DNA from: JAAFJM01 sp964529175
Lineage (GTDB): Bacteria > Bacteroidota > Bacteroidia > UKL13-3
DNA length: 64,000 nt
Reading direction: 5' to 3'
NCBI GenBank assembly: GCA_964529175.1
Contig: CAZGVO010000015.1
Location: 1-64,000, forward strand
The stretch's first letter is position 1; every line of letters starts with the position of its first letter. The position numbers and the translations under genes were made by a program. The notes beneath the pieces are model-generated. The model had not been told where the DNA came from, made no database searches, and saw only the letters and a list, made by a program, of their open reading frames with translations. Positions 7,879 through 16,692 of this stretch are shown here, one piece after another.

Positions 7879-10800
7879 TTACACTAGTTCTCCTAGAGGT
7901 AATATTACTTCAAATACTGTTCCTTCATTTTCTTTGCTGGTAAAGCTTATTTTACCACCTGCTGCTTCAATCATATTTTTTACCATTGGTAAACCTAAGC
8001 CCATACCGTAAATTTTGGTACTGAAATAAGGGGTAAATATTTTATCAGCATCGGCTTTGCTTATGCCTTTTCCGTTATCGCTTATGTGTATTTTTACTTG
8101 TGCTCCATCTATGGTGGCACTGATATCAATTAAGCCTTTTTTATCTTCGGGAATGGCTTGGGAAGCATTTTTTATTAAGTTGGTAAAAGTTCTGTTTAAA
8201 TAATTATTGTCAAAATGAACATAAAGGTCTTCTGGTATTTGATTGATGATTTTAATATTATCATCGTTCTGGTGGAGGTCAATAATGGGTTGTAAAGCAT
8301 CTTTTAAAAGTATGTTTTCAAACTCAGGAGTTGGCATTTTTGCGTAATTGCTAAACTCGCTTGCCAAATCGTTTAATACATCAATTTGAGTAATAATGGT
8401 TTTACTTACCTTGTGAAAAGTTTCTTCTAATTTTGGGTGTTGATCTTTCCAAGCTCGCTGCAAATGTTGCACACTTAGCTTCATGGGCGTAAGCGGATTT
8501 TTTATTTCATGTGCTATTTGTCTTGCAATATCTCTCCAAGCGCCTTCGCGTTCACTTTGTGCAAGTTTATTGGCACTTTCCTCAAGCTTATCAATCATTA
8601 GATTATATTGCTTCACTAGGTCGCCTATTTCGTCTTTTCTATTCCATAAAATAGGTTCGTTTTTCTTTCCTAAGTTGGTAGTACTTAATTGCTTTTGGAT
8701 TAAAATAAGCGGATAAGAAATATTATGCGATATGATGTAAGCAATGATTCCAATTACAATAAAAAGCAATGCATATAAGTTGATAAACCCAACCACAATG
8801 CTAGAAATTTCGCTCAATAAATCGGCACGTTTGCTAAAGTAAGGCAATTGCGCATAACCTATTAAATCGTTTTCGTTTTTATAAATAGGAACATAAGCTG
8901 CTATGTAACTAAAATCGGCAATACGTTCTGCTTGGCTAAACTGCGATTCTTTCAACGAATACAAATGGTAATAAGCAGTTGGGTTAATCAAATCGGCTAT
9001 AACACCTTCGTCAAAAACCTTGCTAATACTACTAGCTACCAATTTTCCATTTAAGTTATAAATACTAATATCGGTGTCGTAAAAATCGGCTAATTGGTTT
9101 AAGTAAGCTTTGGTTTCGTTTTGCTTATTTTTTATGATATAATCGCTTGCTTCGCCTTGAAGCGTGTTAACCACACTGCGTATTTTTCGACTTAGTTTTT
9201 CGTTTTGTTTGGTGTTGTATTCCGATTGAATAAAACTTATGGTTACATAAGCTGTAATGCTTAAAGTAATAAATACAATTAAAATAATAGATACTTGAAT
9301 TCGGGTTCTAATCAAAACTACATCAGGGTCTTTGATAAATAAAAACCTATTGATAAAATGTTTTACAAAACGGTAAGCCTTTGATTTAATTAACTTGTAA
9401 CCCTTTAAAAATCTTGAATTTACCAATGCATAAATTGATAAAGAGAAAATAAGTAATAAGGTAAAAAAAGTAAAAATAAGCGAAAATAAACCCAATGGTT
9501 CGTAAAAGGTATCATCTTTTTTACTCACTATAACCGTTAGTTGGTTATCGTTTTTATATTGTAAATGCTCAAATCCATTTTCAATAAAGTGAGTAAACTG
9601 TTCTTGTTCTGTGGTTTTGCTATTGATGGTTCGATAAGGATAGTTTCCGCTTTGACTAACTAGGGCATTATTTTTATAGATGGCATAACTGTAATCAAAT
9701 TTTTTAAAGCCAATGGTATTGCTGGTTCCTTCTATTTGTAGTTCCTCAAATCGGTTTTCATCTTGTATCAGTTTTGGCTGTAATTGAATAAATACATAGC
9801 CCAATTTTTCATTTCCATTTTTAACTAAAAACTTAGATAAGTAGCCTTTTAAAAAGCTGTTTGTTTTTAAGTATTTAAAGTTTTTATCAATGGTTTCAAT
9901 TGATTGGTTATAGTAAATTTCGTTGAGTTGGTTAAACGAAATATTGTTACGCTCGTTCAAATGATTTCCTGCCGAATCAAAATCGTAAATGGCTACTTCG
10001 TATTTGCTTAAATAGCCTGTAAAGTAAAGCTGGCGCAGTGTTTTTTTAAACTGCGACTTAGATGCCATTTCGTTTAAAAAGTAATATTTTACTTGTTTAT
10101 CGTTCGAAATTTTCTTTTCAATATCGCGTAAAAAATATTCGGTATTGATATCGTTTTGAGAGATTAATTTACCGGCATACAGTTTTCTGTTTTCAATATC
10201 TTTTAAGCTTGAAAAGTAATTAACCGAATAACTGGTAGCAAATGAAATTAAGATAACTAAAATAAAAAAATGTTGGAAGCGATTGGCTTTGGAAACAAAA
10301 TAGTTAAAGGCTACAAAAGCTAAAATTAAACATGATGAACCTAAGTAAAAAATATGTTGTCGTCCAAAAACAAGATTGATAATAAGCGGATGGATTACAA
10401 AGTATATTAGTAGTAAAATACCCAATAAAACCCATTTGTTGAAAGCATTTTGCCTAATGTATAAATAGGTGTTTTTTATTGAAATATGAATAACTACAAA
10501 TAAAATTACACCAATTAACAATCCATAAAAACTAAATTGACTTAACAGGTACACATTTTTTAAACTGAAGGAAATTTGTGAATCGAACACCAAGCTTTTA
10601 ATACTGTCAATGCCTGAATCTATTGAAATAATGGTAATAAGTAATAAGAAAACCAGTTTGAAATATTTGAGGTAAATATTGTTTTCTGATTTATTTAAAA
10701 TGCGTTTGGTATCGATTAGAACCACAAACCATAAAGCCATTAGTGCCACAATTAAAAAATCGCCAAGCGAAGGAATTATATCGCTTGATGCATAAATAAT

Positions 10801-11610
10801 GGGGCTGAAAAGCGGTTTGCTATATAAGTATGAAGGTAATTGGTAAATGAGCAACAGTTTTTTAGCTGCAAACATTACAGTAAAATAAAATACTGTTCCA
10901 AGTGCTATGTTTAACTGCAATAAGTAATTGCAAAGCAAATGAAAACAAATACAAAAAGCAGTTATGGCTGAAATAGAGAGCAGTATAAGCCACACATTAT
11001 CAAGCCAATCTTTGCTAAATATTTCGACTGAAAAAAGGTATTTACCGCTTACATCCTTTATATCAAAAAAACCTTTTAGTGGCAATGGACTTATAATTCC
11101 ATTATCTAAAAAGGCTAATTCTTCGTTAAATTTATTGCTTAAATACTGATTTTTATAATTGTAACCCTCGTAAATATTATAAAAGATAATGAAATGAAAA
11201 CTACCACTAATTTTACTGTAAGCTAAATACGAACCATTGTTATTTACTATAAAACTGATTCCATCTTTAAACTTATAATTGAATTTTTGTGCATTGATTA
11301 AATTACTAGTCCAAGTTAAAAGCGTGTCGTTTTTAAACAATTGGATTATGCAATTTTCTTTTTGTGCAAGTGAGTTTATATTGAGCCAATTTTTTTCATA
11401 ATTGGTGGTATCAAGCAGCAGTTGTTGAAAGGTTTTAACAAACGATAACTCTTTGTTTCGAATAATTTCTTGAACACGGTTATAATTATCGAGTTGCTGC
11501 TGTGGCGTGTTTTTTAAATAGCGTTGTTCAGCTAAAAAAGTAAGCTGCATCAATACAATCGATACTAAAAATCGAACAATGTGTTTACGCAACTTTGGAT
11601 CTCTTAACAT
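7879..11610 (-). CDS. Very large membrane sensor histidine kinase (NtrY-like transmitter)
   Basis: A 1243-residue protein. The N-terminal ~430 residues hold several transmembrane helices; a second periplasmic/membrane section follows to about residue 990. The kinase part at the C-terminus is complete: a HAMP-like segment (ISYPLILIQKQLSTT), H-box IARQIAHEIKNPLTPMK with the phosphorylated His, N-box NLIKNASQAI, G1 DNGKGI, F-box FTPYFSTK and G2 GMGLGLPMVKN. The IAHEIKNPLTP form is typical of NtrY/AtoS-type kinases, whose partners are usually sigma-54 activators. No response regulator gene is adjacent, so the partner is unknown. Upstream is a 14-bp tandem repeat. Confidence 0.9.
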   Translation of the reverse strand: MLRDPKLRKHIVRFLVSIVLMQLTFLAEQRYLKNTPQQQLDNYNRVQEIIRNKELSFVKTFQQLLLDTTNYEKNWLNINSLAQKENCIIQLFKNDTLLTWTSNLINAQKFNYKFKDGISFIVNNNGSYLAYSKISGSFHFIIFYNIYEGYNYKNQYLSNKFNEELAFLDNGIISPLPLKGFFDIKDVSGKYLFSVEIFSKDWLDNVWLILLSISAITAFCICFHLLCNYLLQLNIALGTVFYFTVMFAAKKLLLIYQLPSYLYSKPLFSPIIYASSDIIPSLGDFLIVALMALWFVVLIDTKRILNKSENNIYLKYFKLVFLLLITIISIDSGIDSIKSLVFDSQISFSLKNVYLLSQFSFYGLLIGVILFVVIHISIKNTYLYIRQNAFNKWVLLGILLLIYFVIHPLIINLVFGRQHIFYLGSSCLILAFVAFNYFVSKANRFQHFFILVILISFATSYSVNYFSSLKDIENRKLYAGKLISQNDINTEYFLRDIEKKISNDKQVKYYFLNEMASKSQFKKTLRQLYFTGYLSKYEVAIYDFDSAGNHLNERNNISFNQLNEIYYNQSIETIDKNFKYLKTNSFLKGYLSKFLVKNGNEKLGYVFIQLQPKLIQDENRFEELQIEGTSNTIGFKKFDYSYAIYKNNALVSQSGNYPYRTINSKTTEQEQFTHFIENGFEHLQYKNDNQLTVIVSKKDDTFYEPLGLFSLIFTFFTLLLIFSLSIYALVNSRFLKGYKLIKSKAYRFVKHFINRFLFIKDPDVVLIRTRIQVSIILIVFITLSITAYVTISFIQSEYNTKQNEKLSRKIRSVVNTLQGEASDYIIKNKQNETKAYLNQLADFYDTDISIYNLNGKLVASSISKVFDEGVIADLINPTAYYHLYSLKESQFSQAERIADFSYIAAYVPIYKNENDLIGYAQLPYFSKRADLLSEISSIVVGFINLYALLFIVIGIIAYIISHNISYPLILIQKQLSTTNLGKKNEPILWNRKDEIGDLVKQYNLMIDKLEESANKLAQSEREGAWRDIARQIAHEIKNPLTPMKLSVQHLQRAWKDQHPKLEETFHKVSKTIITQIDVLNDLASEFSNYAKMPTPEFENILLKDALQPIIDLHQNDDNIKIINQIPEDLYVHFDNNYLNRTFTNLIKNASQAIPEDKKGLIDISATIDGAQVKIHISDNGKGISKADADKIFTPYFSTKIYGMGLGLPMVKNMIEAAGGKISFTSKENEGTVFEVILPLGELV

Positions 11611-11620
11611 GCCTTTTTGA

Positions 11621-11662
11621 ATGTTGAATTATGAATGTTGAATTATGAATGTTGAATTATGA
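11621..11662. repeat. Three tandem copies of a 14-bp unit
   Basis: ATGTTGAATTATGA is repeated perfectly at 11621-11634, 11635-11648 and 11649-11662, just upstream of the kinase gene start. The rest of the spacer to 11787 contains further degenerate AACTAAG-type repetition. It may be replication-slippage debris; a regulatory role is possible but unsupported. Confidence 0.85.
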
Positions 11663-11694
11663 AAATAACTATTACTAAACTGAAAATTGAAAAC

Positions 11695-11721
11695 TAAGAA
11701 CTAAATCACGCAAGGCGTGAA
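11695..11721. repeat. Dispersed 27-bp hairpin repeat, copy 1
   Basis: The 27 bases beginning TAAGAACTAAATCACGCAAG and ending GCGTGAA are identical to 42492-42518. The core CACGC-AAG-GCGTG is a perfect 5-bp hairpin. The copy lies in the spacer between hldD and the histidine kinase gene. Confidence 0.85.
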
Positions 11722-11787
11722 TTAATAATAAAAATAACTAGGAATCAAGTACTAAGAACTAAGTACTAAGAACTAAAAACTAAAAAG

Positions 11788-12756
11788 CTATTCAAATTTT
11801 CCGGTTTGTAAATAATTGGTTACATAGTCTTTTACCGCATCTTCTATAGGAGTAAATGGTTTGTTATAACCTATGGCTTTTAGCTTACTCATATTGGCTT
11901 CGGTAAAATATTGGTATTTGTCTCTAATATCTTCAGGAATAGGAATGTATTCAATATTAGGTTCTAATTGCAAAGCACTAAAAATAGCTTTAGCCAAATC
12001 GTTCCAAGTTCTAGCTTGGCCAGTTCCTAAATTGTAAAGGCCACTATTTTTACGTGTTTCCATTAAAAATAAACATACATCGCATAAATCTTTTACATAA
12101 ATAAAATCGCGCATTTGCTCACCATCTTTATAATCGGGCCTGTGCGATTTAAAAAGTTTAACTTTTCCATGTTCTTTTATTTGGTTAAAAGCATGAAATA
12201 TTACCGATGCCATGCGCCCTTTATGGTATTCGTTTGGCCCATATACGTTAAAAAACTTGAGTCCAGCCCAGAAGTATGGTTGCTTTGGCTGTGCAATAGC
12301 CCATTTGTCAAAATCGTTTTTCGATTTGCCATATAAGTTTAACGGATTCAAATTATCAAGTTTGGTAATATCATCATCGTAACCATTTTCGCCTTCGCCA
12401 TAAGTGGCTGCGCTCGATGCGTAAACCAAACCAATACCTTCGGCCACACAAATATTCCATAGCTGTTGGCTAAAATCGTAGTTTAATTCTTTAAAAATGG
12501 CGGCATCAGTTTCAGTAGTATCGGTTCTAGCACCTATATGAAACACAAATTGCACTTGATTGGCATTTTGCATTAACCATTCAAAAAAATCTATTCTATT
12601 AACCTTAGCTGCGTATTTTTTACCAACTAAATTAGCTGCACGGTTGGGCCATGAGTCAAAATCGTCAACCAATACTAAATCGTTGTAATTATGTTGGTTA
12701 AGTTTTGCTACTAAACATGAGCCAATAAATCCTTCTGCACCTGTTATTACTATCAT
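11788..12756 (-). CDS. hldD: ADP-L-glycero-D-manno-heptose-6-epimerase
   Basis: HldD (RfaD) converts ADP-D-glycero-D-manno-heptose to the L-glycero form used in the lipopolysaccharide inner core. The 322-residue protein is a short-chain dehydrogenase/epimerase: NADP-binding GAEGFIGSC at the N-terminus, SSAATYG, catalytic YGKSK, and the family-specific segments DDFDSWPNRAANL, NVYGPNEYHKGRMASV and DGEQMRDFIYVKD. Length is normal. It implies an LPS outer membrane with heptose. Confidence 0.93.
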   Translation of the reverse strand: MIVITGAEGFIGSCLVAKLNQHNYNDLVLVDDFDSWPNRAANLVGKKYAAKVNRIDFFEWLMQNANQVQFVFHIGARTDTTETDAAIFKELNYDFSQQLWNICVAEGIGLVYASSAATYGEGENGYDDDITKLDNLNPLNLYGKSKNDFDKWAIAQPKQPYFWAGLKFFNVYGPNEYHKGRMASVIFHAFNQIKEHGKVKLFKSHRPDYKDGEQMRDFIYVKDLCDVCLFLMETRKNSGLYNLGTGQARTWNDLAKAIFSALQLEPNIEYIPIPEDIRDKYQYFTEANMSKLKAIGYNKPFTPIEDAVKDYVTNYLQTGKFE

Positions 12757-12766
12757 TTAAATTATT

Positions 12767-13432
12767 TTATTTATTAGTTTTATTAAAAATATAACCCCCT
12801 TTGGTATTTCCACAAATGTAATTTCCTAGCGAATCATATCCTGAATTCCACCAATTTATTTCATTGCTATTTAAGTTTACATAAAAAGTTTCGTAAGAGG
12901 CTCCATTACGAGCACTTCCGCAGTCAGTTGAATGAGTTTGTCCTTTGTAGTTTCCATTTAAGTCTTTCATAAAAAATATGGCACAGCCAATTTTCTGGTT
13001 TAGTTGATGGTTAGCCATTTGGTCAAAATTGTTTTTTTCAAAAATGAATTTATTGAAATTAGCAGGAAGTTCATATTCTTGAAAAATTAGCAACGAATCG
13101 TTGGCCATAAATACTTGAAACAAATGTTTAAAACAGCTATCAAACTTAGTACTTTTAGTTTTTATTTCAACATAAATCCATTCACTATTTTGATTAGAAG
13201 GCCAAACGGAAATAATACTTAAGTTTGCTAGTTGGTAATTACTATCAGCTTCAGTTTGATTGATATTGGTGTAATTTCCTTTTAAGTTTTTTACTAATTT
13301 TACTATCTCTATTTTTTTTAACGCTTCAATTTTCGATTTTTTTTGAGCATGGATGTTAATTTGCGCATGTAGGTTGATATGAATAAATAACCCAATAATT
13401 ATTGAAAAAACATACCCAAGTTTCGTATTCAT
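12767..13432 (-). CDS. CpeT/CpcT-like (DUF1001) exported protein
   Basis: A 221-residue protein with a signal peptide from Met at 13432 (MNTKLGYVFSIIIGLFIHIN...HAQ); the longer start at 13462 would put basic residues ahead of the signal and is less likely. The C-terminal half shows the CpeT/CpcT pattern: CAIFFMKDLNGNYKGQTHST, DCGSARNGASYET, and NWWNSGYDSLGNYICG followed by KGGYIF. CpeT proteins are bilin lyases of phycobiliproteins in cyanobacteria, but related proteins are common in non-photosynthetic Bacteroidota, where the function is unknown. The gene ends 11 bp upstream of hldD, same strand. Confidence 0.6.
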   Translation of the reverse strand: MNTKLGYVFSIIIGLFIHINLHAQINIHAQKKSKIEALKKIEIVKLVKNLKGNYTNINQTEADSNYQLANLSIISVWPSNQNSEWIYVEIKTKSTKFDSCFKHLFQVFMANDSLLIFQEYELPANFNKFIFEKNNFDQMANHQLNQKIGCAIFFMKDLNGNYKGQTHSTDCGSARNGASYETFYVNLNSNEINWWNSGYDSLGNYICGNTKGGYIFNKTNK

Positions 13433-13519
13433 TTTGCAGGATTTTTTTGCAAATAACCTCATAGAATTGATAAATTCAAATCAAATGTTTTTATTGTGGC
13501 CTTTCAAATTGATAATTAA

Positions 13520-14554
13520 ATGAAAAATTACACCATAAGTTGGCGTTATACCAGTATTATAATAGGAGTTTTATTGCTTTTTGCGGTATATAAAATTGCA
13601 GCCGATTTATTTTTAAACAATGTGAATCCTACCAATGGAAAGGCTTGTTATATTTATATCAAATCTAACCAAAGTTTTGATAGATTGATGTTTAACTTAC
13701 AAAAAGACGATTTGCTAAAAAATAGTGAGTCGTTTGAAAGGGTAGCCAAGCTACTTAGTTTAGATGAAAAAATAAAACCTGGAAGGTATAAAATTGCCGA
13801 AGGTTTAAGCAATATAGAATTAATTAGAATACTAAAAGCCGGAAGACAAGAGCCCGTAAATTTGGTAATAAAATATGCCAAACGTAAAGAAAATTTAGCC
13901 CTTTCGCTTTCAAAACAGTTAGAATTAGATAGCAATGCCATTTTATTATTACTAAACGATAGTGCTACTTTAAACAAAGCCAATATGGATAGCAATAATA
14001 TTATTAGCTTATTTGTACCAAATACTTATAATATGTATTGGAATATTACTGGTAATGCATTGGTTGAGCGTATGCTTAAAGAGTACAATACCTTTTGGAA
14101 TAGCGAGCGCACTACTAAATGTATTTTACTTAAAATGACTCCGCAACAAGTAGCTACTTTGGCCTCGATAGTAATGAGCGAAACCAACAAAGCCGATGAA
14201 ATGCCCATTGTAGCCCGTGCATACATGAACAGAATGCAAATTGGAATGCCGTTACAAGCCGACCCCACAGTGCTATTTGCTTTAAACGATACCAGTGTAA
14301 GACGCGTTTTAAGTATTCATACAGCTTTGGAATCTCCTTATAATACCTATATTAATAAAGGCTTGCCGCCAGGCCCTATTTGTTTGGCATCGCCTACGGC
14401 TATTGATGCTGTGTTAAATGCGCCATTGCATAAATACATTTATTTTTGTGCCAAAGAAGACTTTAGTGGATACCATAATTTTGCTGAAACATTTGCCCAA
14501 CATCAGGTTAATGCGCGTAAATACCAACAGGAGTTAAATAGGAGAGGTTACTAG
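13520..14554 (+). CDS. mltG: Endolytic murein transglycosylase MltG (YceG-like)
   Basis: MltG cleaves nascent glycan strands in the periplasm and sets their length. The 344-residue protein has one N-terminal membrane helix (YTSIIIGVLLLFAVYKIA), a LysM-like region and the catalytic YceG domain. Key segments are the FVPNTYNMYW strand, LASIVMSETNKADEM with the catalytic Glu, QADPTVLFAL, SPYNTYINKGLPPGPI and the C-terminal FCAKEDFSGYHNFAETFAQH. All family landmarks are present. It is divergent from the CpeT-like gene. Confidence 0.92.
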   Translation: MKNYTISWRYTSIIIGVLLLFAVYKIAADLFLNNVNPTNGKACYIYIKSNQSFDRLMFNLQKDDLLKNSESFERVAKLLSLDEKIKPGRYKIAEGLSNIELIRILKAGRQEPVNLVIKYAKRKENLALSLSKQLELDSNAILLLLNDSATLNKANMDSNNIISLFVPNTYNMYWNITGNALVERMLKEYNTFWNSERTTKCILLKMTPQQVATLASIVMSETNKADEMPIVARAYMNRMQIGMPLQADPTVLFALNDTSVRRVLSIHTALESPYNTYINKGLPPGPICLASPTAIDAVLNAPLHKYIYFCAKEDFSGYHNFAETFAQHQVNARKYQQELNRRGY

Positions 14555-14692
14555 TTGTTTAAAGTTGATAGTTGACAATTGTTCGTCATACTGAGCAAAG
14601 CGAATTATCTTTTGGCGTTACCGAAAATTGTATAACGAACACCGATTAATCAATATGGTTTTAGACAAATACTATATTCAAATATTTAAAAA

Positions 14693-15262
14693 ATGATTGA
14701 GGTATTAAAACAACATATAATAAAAAGATTAGGCAATAACATTGCTAATTTAGATACTGTTTTAGCTAAGTTTAAACAGATAAAAACAAAAAGAAATGAA
14801 CAGCTTTTGCAGCAATGCAATGTTTGTAAATATGTTTATTTTGTGGCTAAAGGCTGTTTACAGGTTTATGTTTACGATAAAAACATGAATGAAACCACTC
14901 GCGATATTATAATTGAAGATAATTGGTGTTCTGAATTACAAAGTTTTGGAAGTGGTAAACCAGCTACCGAAAATATTAGAACCATTGAACCTTGTGAGCT
15001 TTTGGCTATTGATAGAGAATCGTTTCAGGCATTAATGGAAACTGTTCCGCAGTTTGATATGGTTTATAAGCAAATACTAGAAGCATCGTATGCCAATTCG
15101 GTTTATAGAATAAATACTTTTGTTTCGCTAACAGCATTGGAGCGCATTCAGTGGCTTATGGAATATAGGCCAATGCTCATGACAAGGCTTTCGAGCAAAC
15201 TCATAGCATCTTATTTAGGTATCAATAAAGATGTATTTAGTAGGTTAAAAGCCAAGCTGTAA
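14693..15262 (+). CDS. Crp/Fnr family transcriptional regulator
   Basis: A 189-residue protein: an N-terminal cyclic-nucleotide-binding-like beta-roll (YVYFVAKGCLQVYVYD, then ESFQALME) and a short C-terminal helix-turn-helix (LIASYLGINKDVFSRLKAKL). No cluster of Cys as in Fnr. It is probably the regulator of the YCII and DoxX-like genes that follow on the same strand; the spacing of 79 bp leaves room for a promoter. The signal is unknown. Confidence 0.85.
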   Translation: MIEVLKQHIIKRLGNNIANLDTVLAKFKQIKTKRNEQLLQQCNVCKYVYFVAKGCLQVYVYDKNMNETTRDIIIEDNWCSELQSFGSGKPATENIRTIEPCELLAIDRESFQALMETVPQFDMVYKQILEASYANSVYRINTFVSLTALERIQWLMEYRPMLMTRLSSKLIASYLGINKDVFSRLKAKL

Positions 15263-15341
15263 AATATCGACTTTTGTCATCGTTACATAAATATTAATTG
15301 GTGAGTTTTGCTTCATTATTAACCAATTAAACAAAAATAAC

Positions 15342-15695
15342 ATGACAGAGTACTTATTATTATTTCGCAATGCAAGTGCCAACGATGGGTACTTATCAAC
15401 CTCGCAAGACATGGCCGAAGATATGCCCAAGTGGCAATCGTGGATTGGCAATATAGCCATGCAAGGTAAGTTAATTCATACCGCGCCTATGCGTTACGAC
15501 TCCACCATTATTAGCAATGAAGGAACAACCACTGGCCCACATAAAGAAAGTAATTCGGTTTTGGTATCAGGATTTTTAATTTGTAAATCAGATAACCTAG
15601 CAGAAGTGCAGGAGTGGAGTAAAACTTGCCCCATTCTTAAATACCCAAATAGTTCGGTAGAAATCAGACCACTTATTCCTTTTCCAACCAACTAA
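15342..15695 (+). CDS. YCII-related domain protein
   Basis: A 117-residue protein with the pattern of YCII-like proteins: MTEYLLLFRNAS at the start, KWQSWIGNIAMQGKLI, then VSGFLICKSDNLAEVQEWSK and CPILKYPNSSVEIRPL. The fold is a ferredoxin-like dimer; enzymatic roles are known only for a few members (for example dehydrochlorinase-like TftG). The DoxX-like gene starts 9 bp later, so they are likely one transcript. Confidence 0.8.
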   Translation: MTEYLLLFRNASANDGYLSTSQDMAEDMPKWQSWIGNIAMQGKLIHTAPMRYDSTIISNEGTTTGPHKESNSVLVSGFLICKSDNLAEVQEWSKTCPILKYPNSSVEIRPLIPFPTN

Positions 15696-15704
15696 ATCAA
15701 TATT

Positions 15705-16124
15705 ATGATGGACAGAATTTTAAATTTAGGGAAATACATATTTCCACTTTCATTTTTGCTTTATGTGGGTTTGCATCTTGGTAAGCCCGATGTAGGTGCT
15801 TCGTTTGTGCCTGACTATATTCCGTTTCCATACTTTTGGAACTATTTTACCCTTGTTTGTATAGTGCTATTTATAATAAGTGCGCTTATAGGCAAATACG
15901 ATAAGTTAGCTTATACACTTATGGCATTGTATGTAATTTTAATGGCTGTGTTGGTTCATTTGCCAAGGGCAATGGGACATGAATTAGGTACTGAAAACAT
16001 GACTGCTGATTTAATGAGAGAAAAAGAGCTAGAAATGGTTAATTTTTTTAGAAACATAATGGTAACGGGCGCATTACTAGGTTTTGCCAAATTTGTAGCT
16101 AAAGACAAAAGCATTATCAAATAA
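15705..16124 (+). CDS. DoxX-like four-helix membrane protein
   Basis: A 139-residue protein with about four predicted membrane helices (YIFPLSFLLYVGLHLG, WNYFTLVCIVLFIISALIG, LAYTLMALYVILMAVLVHL, FFRNIMVTGALLGFA). The GKYDKLA and LVHLPRAMG elements between the helices and the size fit the DoxX/DoxD-like superfamily. Some DoxX proteins act in thiol/redox balance in the membrane, but that cannot be assumed here. ATG at 15705 or 15708 are both possible. Confidence 0.65.
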   Translation: MMDRILNLGKYIFPLSFLLYVGLHLGKPDVGASFVPDYIPFPYFWNYFTLVCIVLFIISALIGKYDKLAYTLMALYVILMAVLVHLPRAMGHELGTENMTADLMREKELEMVNFFRNIMVTGALLGFAKFVAKDKSIIK

Positions 16125-16169
16125 ATTGATTTAGTAAAAGTTATTCCATTTTGCCAAAGTGTAAAAAAC

Positions 16170-16213
16170 AATCCCAAGCTAGCAGATACGCTGCATAGCT
16201 TGGGATTTTTTTT
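16170..16213 (+). terminator. Terminator after the Crp-YCII-DoxX group
   Basis: AATCCCAAGCTA and TAGCTTGGGATT form a long stem with a loop that itself holds GCAG/CTGC, followed by eight T. It lies 45 bp after the DoxX-like stop codon and marks the left edge of the accessory region. Confidence 0.85.
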
Positions 16214-16263
16214 GTGTAATAGATTGATAATAAGATTGTTGTATTTAATAGTTAAAGTTTCAG

Positions 16264-16470
16264 CATATCACTGCATCATGATGTAACGTATGTATGAACG
16301 TTCATTATGTCAATGCATCATGGTGTAACTTATGTATGAACGTTCATGATGTCATTGCATTACGATGTAACGTATGTCTGAACGTTCATGATATCATTGC
16401 ATCATGGTGTAACGTATGTATGAAAGTTCATGATGTCATTACGTTATTATGTAACTTATAAATGAAAAAC
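16264..16470. repeat. 42-bp tandem palindromic array (about 4.9 copies)
   Basis: Copies run 16264-16305, 16306-16347, 16348-16389, 16390-16431 and a decayed partial copy to about 16470. Each unit holds a CATCATGATG-like imperfect palindrome, then GTAACGTATGT, then ATGAACGTTCAT, a perfect 12-bp palindrome (intact in the first three copies, one base changed in the fourth). Copies differ by a few substitutions but the 42-bp spacing is exact. No open frame runs through. The remaining DNA to 16692 is AT-rich with nothing recognisable. Confidence 0.9.
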
Positions 16471-16692
16471 TAAATATAATTTAAAACAATATGGTTTAGT
16501 TTAAATAAAAATTAAATTTAACTTGTAAAAGTGGTGGTATTAAATATGTTTGTATTTGAAAAAAGTCTTTTTATGAGACCTATCTGACCCAATAGAGGAG
16601 ATTGTTCTTATAAAATGAGACATATATTTAATTTATAGCCAATTGTAAAACGACATCCCAACCGAACAGACAAATTGAACTTGATAGACAAA

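Noticed and set aside
14576..14645. Operator for the Crp-like gene
   Set aside because: The segment resembles a GTCATACTGAGCAAAGCGAA-type dispersed repeat rather than a Crp dyad, and no TGTGA...TCACA was found.
16264..16470. CRISPR array
   Set aside because: The units are contiguous 42-bp repeats with no unique spacers, and no cas genes are present.
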